A stretch of 64,000 nt of DNA from Halostreptopolyspora alba (GTDB lineage Bacteria; Actinomycetota; Actinomycetes; Streptosporangiales; Streptosporangiaceae): positions 1 through 64,000 of the forward strand of contig RJMB01000002.1 in the NCBI GenBank assembly GCA_003725585.1. The letters run 5' to 3'. The translations under genes were made by a program, and so were the position numbers. The notes under the pieces were generated by a model. The model saw nothing but the letters and a program-made list of their open reading frames with translations. It made no database searches and was not told where the DNA came from. How positions within the stretch are numbered: the first letter of the stretch is position 1; every line of letters begins with the position of its first letter. Of the stretch, positions 42,508 to 52,556 are shown in pieces.

Positions 42508-43629
42508 GTGAGTGGCGGCGCCCTGACGTTGTTCCTCTGCGGCGATGTGATGACGGGCCGCGGTGTGGACCAGATCCTGCCGTACCCGGGGGACCCGCGG
42601 CTGTGGGAGTCGTCTGTACGTGACGCCCGGACCTACGTGGAGCTGGCCGAGCGCGTGAACGGGCGTATCGCTCGCCCCGTGGGCTTCGGTTGGCCCTGGG
42701 GGGACGCCCTGGAGCTGTTGGACAGGGTGGCCCCACACGCGCGGGTGATCAACCTGGAAACCAGCGTCACCGGGGGCGGTGAGGTCGCCGCGGGCAAGGC
42801 CGTGCACTACCGGATGAGTCCGGACAACCTGCCCGGTGTGACCGTGGCCCGGCCGGACGCGTGCGTTCTCGCCAACAACCACGTGCTCGACTTCGGGCGC
42901 CAGGGGTTGGCCGACACCCTCCAGTCGCTGGCGACCGCGGGTGTTCCGGCCGTGGGTGCGGGAGGTGACCTCGACGAGGCCCGGCGTCCCGTGGCCATCC
43001 CGTGGGGCGACGGTGGTGGGGGCGGCCGGGTGTGGCTCGTGGCGTTCGGGGCGCGGTCCAGCGGTATCCCGGACTCGTGGGCCGCGGGCCACGAGCGGTC
43101 CGGGGTGAACCTGTTGCCGGACCTGTCGGACGACACCGCCGACGAGATCGCCGGCCAGGTGCGGCGGGACAGGGCCGCCGGCGATGTCGCCGTGGTCTCC
43201 CTGCACTGGGGAGGCAACTGGGGCTACGACGTGCCCGACAGGCACGCGCGTTTCGCGCGTCGCCTCATCGACGGGGGAGTGGACCTGGTGCACGGGCACT
43301 CCTCGCACCACCCCCGGCCGGTGGAGGTGTACCGGGGCCGGTTGGTCCTGTACGGCTGTGGCGACATGATCGACGACTACGAGGGAATCAGCGGCCACGA
43401 GGAGTACCGCGACGACCTGCGCCCGATGTACCTGGTGTCCGTGCGTCCGGATACGGGGGAGCTGGTCGAGCTGCGGGTCGCGGTCATGCGGGCGCGCCGG
43501 ATGCGGTTGTGCTGGGCGTCGCGTGAGGACACCGGGCAGATGCGCGACGTGTTCGACCGGATCGGGCGGCGCTTCGGAACCCGGTTCGCCGCGGACGATC
43601 GTGGTCTCCTACGGCTGTTGGCCACGTGA
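42508..43629 (+). CDS. CapA-family (PGA_cap) metallophosphatase-like protein
   Basis: The 373-residue product has the CapA pattern of a calcineurin-like phosphoesterase: LFLCGDVMTGRGVD, NLETSVT, CVLANNHVLDFG, SLHWGGNWGYD and GHSSHHPRPVEVYRGRLVLY. CapA proteins are linked to poly-gamma-glutamate synthesis or export in Bacillus, but most actinobacterial homologues have no known role. There is no signal peptide or membrane anchor, so it is probably cytoplasmic. Start GTG 42508. It stands alone, 153 bp right of the tRNA gene. Confidence 0.88.
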   Translation: MSGGALTLFLCGDVMTGRGVDQILPYPGDPRLWESSVRDARTYVELAERVNGRIARPVGFGWPWGDALELLDRVAPHARVINLETSVTGGGEVAAGKAVHYRMSPDNLPGVTVARPDACVLANNHVLDFGRQGLADTLQSLATAGVPAVGAGGDLDEARRPVAIPWGDGGGGGRVWLVAFGARSSGIPDSWAAGHERSGVNLLPDLSDDTADEIAGQVRRDRAAGDVAVVSLHWGGNWGYDVPDRHARFARRLIDGGVDLVHGHSSHHPRPVEVYRGRLVLYGCGDMIDDYEGISGHEEYRDDLRPMYLVSVRPDTGELVELRVAVMRARRMRLCWASREDTGQMRDVFDRIGRRFGTRFAADDRGLLRLLAT

Positions 43630-43892
43630 GGCCGGCTCCGGCGCACGCGTTCTGGCGCCCGTGTCGACTCGGGTTCGAGGCCCGACGTCGGGTTCGGATT
43701 CGGTGGCACGACCGGGGCGGTCCCCGTCCTCGATTAGCCATCGCCGCGCCACCACGGCTATGGGTTCGTCGAAGGGGGTGACCGGCCACTGTCGCCGAGG
43801 GGTGGCCACGAGGGTCCTACGACAGTGTCTGGGTCGGGGGCGTCTCGCGTGGCGCCTGGTGACGACCGTCCACATCGGGGGGACGATGGACC

Positions 43893-44213
43893 ATGGTGGA
43901 AATGAGCCGCGAAGACTGGCTTCGCCCACGGTTGGAAGCGTTGGGCCGGCGTCCTCGGCTCGTCCCGGAGCAGGCGCGGCCCGTCGACCTCGTACCACGC
44001 GTCTTCGCGCTGGGCGCGATGGACACGCCCGGCCAGCGTGAGGTCGCCGCCGCGGCGGCCCGCACCTCGATCGCGAACGAGATCCAGGAACGGTGGCCCG
44101 GCGAACCCTACGTCATCCGGCAGGGCAGCACCGAGGAGTTCGCGGACCTGTCCCTGGGGGAGGAGGGGGACGCGCTGGTGGTGTTCGGGGTGGTCTACGA
44201 GATCGACATCTGA
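43893..44213 (+). CDS. Hypothetical 106-residue protein
   Basis: A small acidic protein with SIANEIQERWPGEPYVIRQG and ending ALVVFGVVYEIDI. No family is recognised. ATG 43893 (GGGGGGA upstream) or ATG 43902 could be the start. Codon composition matches its neighbours, so it is probably real. It stands alone, with gaps of 263 bp before and 292 bp after in which no other gene is seen. Confidence 0.6.
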   Translation: MVEMSREDWLRPRLEALGRRPRLVPEQARPVDLVPRVFALGAMDTPGQREVAAAAARTSIANEIQERWPGEPYVIRQGSTEEFADLSLGEEGDALVVFGVVYEIDI

Positions 44214-44505
44214 GGGAGCTCCGGATACCTCGGGCTCCTCCGGGTTGACGACCGGTGCGCGCACCCGCGTGTGATGGGGGCCGGGCGTGGTGGCCGGCGT
44301 GTGCGGATCGACACACCCAGCCTCGGCGAGTGACGTCTCAACCCGCCCCCCGTGTGTCCGCCCGCGTTGTGGTCGGGTAGTGGTGGGAGACGGCTGTGCG
44401 GCGCCGGACACGTGGCAGAACGCGAGGTCGGGAATGCGACGCTCGCGCGAGCGGTTGCCGCGACGGGAATTATTGATCTTTCAGCGTCGTCCACGGGGAG
44501 AGAAC

Positions 44506-45336
44506 ATGACCACGGTTCCAGAGATCTCGTTGAACAACGGTGTGCGGATCCCGCAGCTGGGGTTCGGCGTCTGGCAGGTGGGCGCCGGGGACGCCGCCGG
44601 TGTCGTACGGACGGCGATCGAGACCGGCTACCGCAGCATCGACACCGCGGCCGCCTACGGCAATGAGGAGGCGGTCGGAGAGGGGATCCGGGCCTCGGGG
44701 GTGGATCGCGACGAGCTGTTCGTGACCTCGAAGCTGTGGAACAGTGACCAGGGCTACGACTCCACGCTGCGCGCGTTCGACGCCACGATGGAGCGCCTCA
44801 AGCTGGAGCGGCTCGACCTCTACCTGATCCACTGGCCTCTCCCGATGTACGACCGCTACGTCAGCACCTGGAAGGCCATGGAGCGGCTCTACGTCGAGGG
44901 GCGGATCAGCGCCATTGGGGTGTCGAACTTCCAGATCCCGCACCTGCGGCGTCTCATGGACGAGGGCGGGATCGTGCCGACAGTGAACCAGGTCGAGCTG
45001 CACCCCCGGCTCGTCCAGGAGGAACTGCGCGCGTTCCACCAGGAGCACAACATCGCCACCGAGGCGTGGAGCCCGCTGGGCCAGGGCAACCTGCTGGACG
45101 ACCCGGTGGTGACCAAACTGGCCGAGTCCTACGGCGCCACGCCCGCGCAGCTCATCCTGGCCTGGCACCTCAAGCTCGGCAACATCGTGATCCCGAAGTC
45201 GGTCACCCCCGAACGCATCCGCTCGAACTTCGAGGCGGTGAACCTCGAGGTGGCCAGTGGCGACATCGAGGCCATCACCGCCCTCAACCAGAACCAGCGG
45301 TTCGGCCCCGACCCCGACACGATGGACGTGGCCTGA
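44506..45336 (+). CDS. Aldo/keto reductase
   Basis: The 276-residue product is an NADPH-dependent aldo/keto reductase of the 2,5-diketo-gluconate-reductase type. The catalytic tetrad is visible: Asp and Tyr in RSIDTAAAYGNE, Lys in FVTSKLWN, and His in YLIHWPLP. The cofactor loop IVIPKSVTPERIRSNFE is also typical. ATG 44506 has GGGGAG upstream; the frame is open further upstream without AKR similarity. A strong hairpin follows. Confidence 0.93.
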   Translation: MTTVPEISLNNGVRIPQLGFGVWQVGAGDAAGVVRTAIETGYRSIDTAAAYGNEEAVGEGIRASGVDRDELFVTSKLWNSDQGYDSTLRAFDATMERLKLERLDLYLIHWPLPMYDRYVSTWKAMERLYVEGRISAIGVSNFQIPHLRRLMDEGGIVPTVNQVELHPRLVQEELRAFHQEHNIATEAWSPLGQGNLLDDPVVTKLAESYGATPAQLILAWHLKLGNIVIPKSVTPERIRSNFEAVNLEVASGDIEAITALNQNQRFGPDPDTMDVA

Positions 45337-45354
45337 GCCGGTTCGGCCGCGCGA

Positions 45355-45395
45355 ACACGAGCGGCGTGCCCCGTTACGGGGCACGCCGCTCGTGT
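45355..45395. terminator. Bidirectional terminator
   Basis: A perfect 19-bp stem (45355-45373 with 45377-45395) stands between the convergent aldo/keto reductase and the small membrane protein gene, and could end transcripts from both sides. Confidence 0.75.
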
Positions 45396-45409
45396 CGTCA
45401 TGAACCCGC

Positions 45410-45568
45410 TTAGGCGAGTTCCCGATACTTCATGGCGTCGACCAGTGTGGCGGCGCTGCCCCTACGGGCAAGCCGGACCACGTACACGACGGCGCCCGCG
45501 AGGATGCTGACCGGGATGGCCATGATCGCGACGAGTGCGATCAGACCGGTTATTGTGAGTGCTCCCAT
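45410..45568 (-). CDS. Small single-pass membrane protein
   Basis: A 52-residue product with one transmembrane helix (LIALVAIMAIPVSILAGAVV), followed by a basic cytoplasmic stretch YVVRLARRGS and ending DAMKYRELA. Start ATG 45568. No family is assigned. The shape resembles small inner-membrane proteins that modulate larger partners, but no partner is evident. Confidence 0.6.
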   Translation of the reverse strand: MGALTITGLIALVAIMAIPVSILAGAVVYVVRLARRGSAATLVDAMKYRELA

Positions 45569-45713
45569 GGCACCATCGTATGCGGTGCGCCCCACCTGCC
45601 GCCCGCTCCGGGGCGGGCGGCACGTGCCAGTGGCGCCGACGGTGCCGGACATAGCACAATTCTGCCGCGGAAGCGCACGATCCGGTACGCGGTGGTCGGA
45701 GGAGGGGTGGCCG

Positions 45714-46451
45714 ATGGCAGCCACGGAAAGCTTCAGCTACGGCGAGCACCCCAGCCAGATGATCCACGTGTGGCAGCCGAAGGCCGCCGAGGACGCCCCG
45801 TTCCCGGTCGCGGTGCTGCTGCACGGCGGCTGGTGGCGCGACAGCCACGACGCCCAGTCGATGGATCCGCTCGCCTCCGCGCTGGTCCGCTCCGGTTGGC
45901 TGGTGTGGAACGTGGAGTACCGCCGCACCGGCGAGGACGGCGGCGGGTGGCCGCGTCCCCTGGATGACGTGCGGGCGGCGCTGGCGCTGCTGGGGGAGCG
46001 GACCGCCGAGGGCGCCGAACCCGGCGACCCCGAACGTGTCGTCGCGATCGGGCACTCCAGTGGGGGACAGCTCGCCCTGCTGGCCGTGCCGGACTCCCCG
46101 GTGACCGCCGCGGTCGGCCTGGCCCCCGTGACCGATCTTCGGGCGTGCGCGCGACACCAGCTGGGTGACGGCGCGGTCGCGGAGCTGCTCGGCGCGGCAC
46201 CGGCCAAGGAGACCTACGACGCCGCCTCACCGGTGTACAACGTTCCTCTCGGCGTTCCCCAGCTCATGGTGCACGGCGACGCCGACGCCAGCGTGCCGGC
46301 CGAGCACACCCACGCCTATGTGGCCGCGGCCCGCATGGCGGGCGATGAGGTCGAGCTCGCCGAGGTTCGCGGCGCCGACCACCACAGCCATCTCGACCCC
46401 GACCACGAGAGCTGGCGTGCCGTGCGCGCGTGGTTGGACACGGCGCGCTGA
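45714..46451 (+). CDS. Alpha/beta hydrolase (kynurenine formamidase-like)
   Basis: The 245-residue product has the oxyanion motif LLHGGWWRD, the nucleophile elbow AIGHSSGGQLALL and the acid and His regions VHGDADASVP and ADHHSHLDP. HGGWW followed by GHSSGG is typical of small carboxylesterases related to kynurenine formamidase. ATG 45714 has GGAGGAGG upstream. No tryptophan-catabolism neighbours support a specific substrate. Confidence 0.85.
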   Translation: MAATESFSYGEHPSQMIHVWQPKAAEDAPFPVAVLLHGGWWRDSHDAQSMDPLASALVRSGWLVWNVEYRRTGEDGGGWPRPLDDVRAALALLGERTAEGAEPGDPERVVAIGHSSGGQLALLAVPDSPVTAAVGLAPVTDLRACARHQLGDGAVAELLGAAPAKETYDAASPVYNVPLGVPQLMVHGDADASVPAEHTHAYVAAARMAGDEVELAEVRGADHHSHLDPDHESWRAVRAWLDTAR

Positions 46452-46469
46452 CACGCCCGGTCGTGCGTG

Positions 46470-47348
46470 TCACCCGTACCCCAGTCGGGACAGCTCCGTG
46501 CTGGCCACGCTCTGGATGTCGTCGCGTTGCTCGATGGTCAGCCGGCGGCGCCAACTACCAACCCTCGGAGATTCGACGTTCACGAGGTCCGTCGCCGAGA
46601 TGCGGGCCCCGGTGAACTCCCGGAGCCGCTCCGCGGTGACGACCTCGCTGCCGAACAGGTCCTCGTAGCGCAGCGTCATCAGCTGGTGGGCGCCGAAGAT
46701 TCCCCGTAACCGGGCGGAGAGCCGCACCGCGCCGCGCCACCGCATCGCGCACTTGCCCGCCAGCGACAGCTTCGTGTACTCGGCCCGTTCCGTCTCGGTC
46801 TCGATACCGAAGAACGGGTTGGGCAGCTCGTGCTCCAGGTTGACCAGGCCGGGTCGGAACCACGCCAGCGACTGCTCGTCGTCGAGCATGTCCGCGGTGG
46901 CGTCACGGCCGTCCCGGATGACCTGGATGAACGCCGCGTCGTCGAACGCCGCGTGCAGTGCCGTGGCACTGTAGAGCAGGTCGGGGCTGGCGTCGCCGAA
47001 GCGGGTCGCCTCGCGGGCATGGGGGCATGGTTGGGCGGCCTCGCGCGCGGAGAGGCGCTCATTGGGGCAGTCCGGACACGTGAGCGGGGTGAGCTGCCAC
47101 GCCTCAGCGAAGGCGTCACGCAGCAGGGTGGCGGTGCCCGAGGCGCTCTCCTCGGCGAGCGAGGGACGTCTGGCGACCGTGTAGAGCGCGTTGAGCACCC
47201 CGGGGGTGCCCGTCCCAAGGTGGAACCCGGGGGCGCGCCGCAGGGCATGGGCGATCAGGTTCGTCCCGGAGTGCGGCGCTCCCAGGACGAACACGGGACG
47301 GCGGACTTTGGTCCCGTTCACGACGAGGATGTACGGCGGCTGGTTCAT
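46470..47348 (-). CDS. Sulfotransferase family protein
   Basis: The 292-residue product begins with a PAPS-binding loop VFVLGAPHSGTNLIAHALRR (5'-phosphosulfate motif) and has FIQVIRDGRDATADML, which matches the 3'-phosphate-binding strand. It also carries four cysteines in CPDCPNE and CPH, which could bind zinc. The acceptor substrate is unknown. Start ATG 47348. Convergent with the alpha/beta hydrolase. Confidence 0.83.
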   Translation of the reverse strand: MNQPPYILVVNGTKVRRPVFVLGAPHSGTNLIAHALRRAPGFHLGTGTPGVLNALYTVARRPSLAEESASGTATLLRDAFAEAWQLTPLTCPDCPNERLSAREAAQPCPHAREATRFGDASPDLLYSATALHAAFDDAAFIQVIRDGRDATADMLDDEQSLAWFRPGLVNLEHELPNPFFGIETETERAEYTKLSLAGKCAMRWRGAVRLSARLRGIFGAHQLMTLRYEDLFGSEVVTAERLREFTGARISATDLVNVESPRVGSWRRRLTIEQRDDIQSVASTELSRLGYG

Positions 47349-47595
47349 GGGTAGCTCGATTTTGGCACCCTTTGCCGAACTCCCGTACCCACCTCGCCGA
47401 ATCGTTGTGGGATGACGACAGCGTACCGTGGGTTGGCCTCGCGTGTGGACCATTCCGCCGGCGTGTGACCCGGGCCTTCGCGACGCCGCCCCACCCGGCT
47501 GCCCTGCCGGGATGAGCACCGCCGGCGGTCTGTTGCGACAATGGGCCAGTCGCAGGAAGCCGACGGACCCGTGACCGAGACGGTGAGGAATCCCA

Positions 47596-48381
47596 ATGCC
47601 CGCGAACACGAGCCGCGCCGACGCGGCCGCGATCCTGGCCGGTGCCGACCGGGTTACGGTGCTCACCGGTGCCGGCATCTCCACCGATTCCGGCATCCCC
47701 GACTTCCGCGGCCCGCAGGGGGTGTGGACCACCAACCCCGGCGCCGCCGCGATGTTCGACCTCGACACCTACATGTCCGACGCCGAGGTGCGCCGCGAGG
47801 TTTGGCGGATGCGTCGCGCCCATCCCGCCTGGACCGTCGAGCCCAACGAGGCGCACCGCTCCCTCACCGAGCTCGACCGCGCCGGGCGGCTGCGCGCGTT
47901 GGTCACGCAGAACGTCGACGGCCTGCACCAGGCGGCCGGTACCTGCCCGGAACGCGTCATCGAGGTGCACGGCACGGTGCACTGGGTGGTGTGCATGGCG
48001 TGCGGCCTGCGTACACCCGCCCAGGAGGTCTTCCCGCGGCTGGAGGAGGAGCCCGATCCCCACTGCCTGGAATGCGGCGGCATCCAGAAGTCCGACACGA
48101 TCTCGTTCGGCCAGCAGCTCGACCCGGATGTGTTGGACGCCGCCGTCGAGGCCACCCGTGACTGTGAGGTGTTCCTGGCGGTGGGAACCTCGCTCGCCGT
48201 GTACCCCGTCGCCGGGCTCTGCGACATCGCTGTTGACCGGGGCGCCTCGCTGGTCATCGTCAACGCCGAGCCCACGCCCTACGACGACGCGGCCGAGGTG
48301 GTGCTGAACGAGCCGATCGGGCGGGTGCTGCCGGCGCTGGTGGCCGAGGTGCCCGGGGTGAGGCGGGCCGGGGAGGGTTAG
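47596..48381 (+). CDS. Sir2-family NAD-dependent protein deacylase
   Basis: The 261-residue sirtuin removes acyl groups from lysines with NAD. Present are [27 protein letters not shown], the catalytic His in EVHGTVHW, four zinc cysteines (CMAC and CLEC), and [12 protein letters not shown] for NAD ribose binding. It ends in TAG overlapping the stop of the convergent NACHT gene by 3-4 bp (TTAG at 48378-48381). It looks like a housekeeping deacylase; no defence-type fusion domain is seen. Confidence 0.93.
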   Translation: MPANTSRADAAAILAGADRVTVLTGAGISTDSGIPDFRGPQGVWTTNPGAAAMFDLDTYMSDAEVRREVWRMRRAHPAWTVEPNEAHRSLTELDRAGRLRALVTQNVDGLHQAAGTCPERVIEVHGTVHWVVCMACGLRTPAQEVFPRLEEEPDPHCLECGGIQKSDTISFGQQLDPDVLDAAVEATRDCEVFLAVGTSLAVYPVAGLCDIAVDRGASLVIVNAEPTPYDDAAEVVLNEPIGRVLPALVAEVPGVRRAGEG

Positions 48382-51300
48382 GCACCGCCGGTGCTGGTCC
48401 CCGGACCTCCGTACTCGCGCCTGTGCGGGCGTCGGACATCGGCGGAGTTCGACGGGACCCCGCGGTCCTGGCTGGTCCCGGCCCGGCTGGTGCCAGGCGA
48501 GCGGGGATGGTCGCGAACGTAGCCGGATCGGTCACTCCCCGCTTCCGGCGCGGGTCTCCTCGGAGCGACATCGCCGGGACGCGTGTGCTCGTGGGCCTCC
48601 GCGTCGTCGTGCTCGTCGAGCAGGAACTCGATGTGCTCCGGGACGGTGAGATGCCGGCGGAGTCGTTCGAGCACGGGGGCGACGTGCTCCCGAGAGAGCG
48701 CCGGCCCGGGAACGACCGATTCGAGGTGTCCCAGGTACTCCTCGACGGTGAGGAGGAGCGCGCCGAGGGGCCCGACGAGCTCCCCGGGTGCCGCCGTGTC
48801 CAGGTCGTCGACGGCCTGGCGCAGCGCGAGCAGCTCCAGCCGGCCCAGGTGCCGACTGTCCAGGAGGCGCCCGTAGCGCCGCACCCGGTCGGTGCCGTCG
48901 TGCGCTGGCGACGTGAGCCGTAGCTCCAGGACGTCGTGCAGCTCGCTCCACGCAGATCCGGGCTCGTCGCGGTCACTGTACAGCGTGAGCAGGTCGGTGG
49001 AGACGTGCCGCAGGTAGGGCCCGAGGAGCAGGAAAACACGCGCCGCCGTGCCGTTGTCGCGCAGGGCGGTGGAGCGCAGCAGCTTGGACGTCGGTCCGTC
49101 GAACGGTACGGTGATGTCGTATGGGTTGGTGATCGCGGCCCTCGTCGTGAGGTCGTCACTGAGCTCGAAGCCGACACACTCGCCGACGTTGACCGGGTCG
49201 CCGCGTTCGCGCTCGATGTGGGAGTTCCCGGCGCCGTCCCAGAAGTCCAAGTGCCGGGACCGTACGGTGTCCACGAGACCGTGCCACGCCTCGTTGGACA
49301 GGCTGCGCCACTGGTTGGCCATCCGGCGCCACGCCCGCCACGGCGCGTCCTGGTCGGGGAACAGCTGGGCCAGCTCCAGCTGTTCGCACACGCAGACCAG
49401 CAGGGTGACGAGGTTGGCGGTGTAACTGGCCTGCCGGGTGAGGATGTCGGCGCGCCACGGCTCGTAGCCGGTGAACGAGCGGGCGGGAGCGGGGTACGGC
49501 GCGTCGTGGACCAGGGCGATCAACAGGTCGCGGTACTCGTCGCGGGCGTTGGGGACCTCGTCGAAGTGCCGGTGCAGTATCTCGGCGGTGAACTCCACCA
49601 CCGCGGCCCGGCCGGCGAGTGTCGCGAACGAGGTGAGCGCGTACAGCAGCCCGTCGTCCAGTGGGGCGGTGAACCGTCGCCGCGCCGCGTGCCGGCGGTC
49701 ATCGGCCAGCTCGCCGAGCGCCGCCACCACCATGCGGGCGACCAGGTACTCGGCGAACGTGGCGTGCAGGAACTCGTAGACGCCGGAGTCTTGGACGTCG
49801 AGGTGCGCCCGCGACTCGTGGACGAAGAAGAACCGGCCCAGCACCTGGTGGGCCTCGCTGAGCGCCCCGTGGAAGCCGGTGCCGGTCGGCCGGTTGGCGG
49901 GCTGCTCGGGTTCGGGAAGCAGCGCGGCGAGGTCCCGCTCCAGTTCCGTGGCCGTCACGCTCTGCCGGCCGCGGCTGAACATCGCCATGGCGGCGACCTC
50001 CAGCCGGTTCAGCTCGCGTTCGACCGCCGCGTCCGTGTCGCGCTGGGGAAGGTGGGGGTGGTGCTTGACCACTTCCCGTCGAGCGAACATGGCCAGCATC
50101 CGCTCGTACAGCTCACTGCGGGACAGGGCGCCGGCCGCTGCCTCCAGCGCGTTGCCGTCGGCGTCGTAGAGCAGCAACATGAGCAGCAGCAGCGGCTGCT
50201 CGGCGAGTTCCCGGTAACGGAGGGCGGTGTCGGCCGACAGTGGCCGCAGTCCTCGGGCGGCCAGCGCGTCGGCGTTGGCCTCGCCCCAGATGTCGAGCAT
50301 GTGGGCGATCTGGTCGTCGCCGAACGGCTCCAGCCGGATCAGCGCACAGCCCAGGGGGAACCGGATCCGGTCGGCGACGACGGTGCGGCTGGTGACGACC
50401 ACCGCCACCGGGTGGCCCAGCGCCGCTTGGTCCTCCTGGAACCGCTGCACCTGCTCCAGGTAGTCGGACCGGTTCACCCCGGAAGCCTGCAGCAGCTCGT
50501 CGAACCCGTCGAGGATGACCACCGGTTGCGCCCCCGGGGCCGACTCCACGAGGTCGCGCCAGGCCACGTCCCGATGCAGCTGGTGCGAGACCGCCTGCTC
50601 GATCTGGGTGTGGACGGGGGCGTCGGCGCTCACCCCCCGCAGCTCCACCCGGACGGCGAGGAAGTCGTCGGCGGGCAGCCGGGCGGCCAACATCTCGGTG
50701 AGTTTGGACTTGCCGGCGCCTGGATGACCCAGGATGACGATGGGCTGCGTGGCGCACCAGATCTGGGTGAGGCATTGGACGAGAAGTGTCTGCACGTCCT
50801 CGTGAGGGGTGGCCTTGGCCCACCAGCTCTCGGAGGCGGGGCGGAACTGCCTCCCCGCGGAGGCGGCGCGCGCCCGCGGGTTGATGTAGGCCTGCTCCAG
50901 TGTGGGCAGGGTGAGGTGGTCCGGTGCGTCGGTGCTGGACAGGACCGGGCGCCACAGCTGCTGCCGGTAGAGCGTGTGCAACTGTTGCACGTGCTGTTGG
51001 GCCCGGTGCCGCGGTGACAGCCGAGTGAGCAGCTCCTCCAGCTCGCTGAGGCCGGTGGTCAGCTCGTCGCGGGTGCGCCCGTGCTCGGTCAGGTTCACCC
51101 AGATCCCGAACTCGGGCACGTCGGCGGCGAGCTGCCGGTAGGACTCCTGGTAGCGCTGCCGCGCGAGGTCCAGGATCGTCGGGCCGAGCTCGCCCAACCC
51201 CCAGGACGAATGAAAGAGGTGCGCCCAACTCTTGGAGTCGAACACGGGGCTCGGGCGTTCGGCTGACGTGGCGAGAGGGACGCGCCCATCCGTGTCGTGA

Positions 51301-51644
51301 CCCAGAATCTGCTCCGTGAAGTGGCCGATCGCCTCCTCGGAGATGTCCGAGTCGGCCAGGTCGGTCTCGTCGAGCGCCTCCAGAAGCGACACGGCCGCCA
51401 GGATCCGTTCCGCGGCGTCGATTCGCTGGGTGCGGTCCCACCGGCTCACCCCGGTGATCCGTTCCCGGACGGTGGCGAGCAGTTCGCGTCCCTTGGAGAC
51501 GATCTCGCCCCGCATCCCGAAGGGGTCGGGCACCCCCGCCGCGCCCAGCCCGCCGTCGACCAGCTTCTCCGCGAGGTCCAACACGGTCGAGTCGTCGTGG
51601 CCGAGGATCCGCAGCGCGTCGGCGTAGCTGGGTTTCTTCGCCAT
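48378..51644 (-). CDS. NACHT NTPase, bacterial NLR-like
   Basis: The 1088-residue product has an N-terminal helical region like the NNH7 domains of bacterial NACHT proteins (FGMRGEIVSKGRELL, GVSRWDRTQRIDAAERILAA), a NACHT module with Walker A ILGHPGAGKSKLTEML (about 303-318) and Walker B VVILDGFDELLQ (about 375), then YEFLHATFAEYLVAR typical of the NACHT winged-helix region, and a helical C-terminal sensor half. The last 80 residues are Pro/Arg/Ser-rich. Several bacterial NACHT proteins are anti-phage sensors; a role here is by analogy. Start ATG 51644. No separate effector gene is linked to it. Confidence 0.85.
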   Translation of the reverse strand: MAKKPSYADALRILGHDDSTVLDLAEKLVDGGLGAAGVPDPFGMRGEIVSKGRELLATVRERITGVSRWDRTQRIDAAERILAAVSLLEALDETDLADSDISEEAIGHFTEQILGHDTDGRVPLATSAERPSPVFDSKSWAHLFHSSWGLGELGPTILDLARQRYQESYRQLAADVPEFGIWVNLTEHGRTRDELTTGLSELEELLTRLSPRHRAQQHVQQLHTLYRQQLWRPVLSSTDAPDHLTLPTLEQAYINPRARAASAGRQFRPASESWWAKATPHEDVQTLLVQCLTQIWCATQPIVILGHPGAGKSKLTEMLAARLPADDFLAVRVELRGVSADAPVHTQIEQAVSHQLHRDVAWRDLVESAPGAQPVVILDGFDELLQASGVNRSDYLEQVQRFQEDQAALGHPVAVVVTSRTVVADRIRFPLGCALIRLEPFGDDQIAHMLDIWGEANADALAARGLRPLSADTALRYRELAEQPLLLLMLLLYDADGNALEAAAGALSRSELYERMLAMFARREVVKHHPHLPQRDTDAAVERELNRLEVAAMAMFSRGRQSVTATELERDLAALLPEPEQPANRPTGTGFHGALSEAHQVLGRFFFVHESRAHLDVQDSGVYEFLHATFAEYLVARMVVAALGELADDRRHAARRRFTAPLDDGLLYALTSFATLAGRAAVVEFTAEILHRHFDEVPNARDEYRDLLIALVHDAPYPAPARSFTGYEPWRADILTRQASYTANLVTLLVCVCEQLELAQLFPDQDAPWRAWRRMANQWRSLSNEAWHGLVDTVRSRHLDFWDGAGNSHIERERGDPVNVGECVGFELSDDLTTRAAITNPYDITVPFDGPTSKLLRSTALRDNGTAARVFLLLGPYLRHVSTDLLTLYSDRDEPGSAWSELHDVLELRLTSPAHDGTDRVRRYGRLLDSRHLGRLELLALRQAVDDLDTAAPGELVGPLGALLLTVEEYLGHLESVVPGPALSREHVAPVLERLRRHLTVPEHIEFLLDEHDDAEAHEHTRPGDVAPRRPAPEAGSDRSGYVRDHPRSPGTSRAGTSQDRGVPSNSADVRRPHRREYGGPGTSTGGA

Positions 51645-51793
51645 GGGGGGTGCCTTCCCAACGCGCCATGGGGAGGGCGCGCCTCGGGTGACGGACGCTC
51701 CCATTCAATAGGGCGGGGCTGGGTTCGCTCAAACCCCGGATCGCGGCGTGGGGCGGCCGACCGCACGCACTGACCGCGGGGCCGGCCGGTGCG

Positions 51794-52468
51794 CTACTCC
51801 AGCCGCCAGTCGACCGGTTCGCCCCCCTGTTCCTCCAGCATGGCGTTGGCGCGGCTGAACGGCCGGGACCCGAAGAACCCGTACTTGGCCGACATCGGGC
51901 TCGGATGGGGCGACTCCACACACGGAACCCCCGGCATCAGGGGGCGCAGGCTCCGGGCGTCGCGGCCCCAGAGGATCGCCACCAGCGGTTTGTCGCGTTC
52001 GGCCAGAGCGCGGATGGCCTGGTCGGTGACCTCCTCCCAGCCCTTGTCGCGGTGCGATCCGGGTTTGCCGGGCATCACGGTCAGCACCCGGTTGAGCAGC
52101 ATGATGCCGCGCCCGTTCCACGGGGAGAGGTCACCGTTGGACGGCTCCGGGTATCCGAGGTCGTCGCTGTACTCACGGAAGATGTTACGCAGGCTGCCCG
52201 GCGGCTTGACATCGGGGGCGACGGAGAAGCTGAGCCCCACCGCGTGGCCGGGGGTGGGGTAGGGGTCCTGGCCCACGATGAGCACGCGTATGTTCTCGAA
52301 GGGTTGCTGGAACGCACGCAGCACGTTCTCACCGGCCGGGAGGTAGGTGCGCCCCTCGGCGACCTCCCGGCGCAGGAACTCGCCCATCTCTCTGATGCGG
52401 TTGGCCACCGGCTCGAGCGCCTTCGCCCAGCCGGGGTCCACGATCTCGTGTAGTGGTTGCTCTGACAT
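51794..52468 (-). CDS. ung: Uracil-DNA glycosylase, family 1
   Basis: The 224-residue enzyme removes uracil from DNA at the start of base-excision repair. The active-site Asp is in [11 protein letters not shown] and the leucine-loop histidine in [35 protein letters not shown] is the expected Ser/Pro region. The length is normal. Start ATG 52468. Confidence 0.96.
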   Translation of the reverse strand: MSEQPLHEIVDPGWAKALEPVANRIREMGEFLRREVAEGRTYLPAGENVLRAFQQPFENIRVLIVGQDPYPTPGHAVGLSFSVAPDVKPPGSLRNIFREYSDDLGYPEPSNGDLSPWNGRGIMLLNRVLTVMPGKPGSHRDKGWEEVTDQAIRALAERDKPLVAILWGRDARSLRPLMPGVPCVESPHPSPMSAKYGFFGSRPFSRANAMLEEQGGEPVDWRLE

Positions 52469-52556
52469 GGTTCAGCACCATAGCGGTACGCGCGGACAAC
52501 CACTGACGTTTCGCGTGTTCACCCCCGAGCACACGTCCCGGGCTCACCGTGCCCGC

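Noticed and set aside
48936..51921. Very long ORFs in other frames over the NACHT gene (48936-51017 plus, 50113-51921 minus)
   Set aside because: Low-complexity shadows; the NACHT Walker motifs fix the coding frame.
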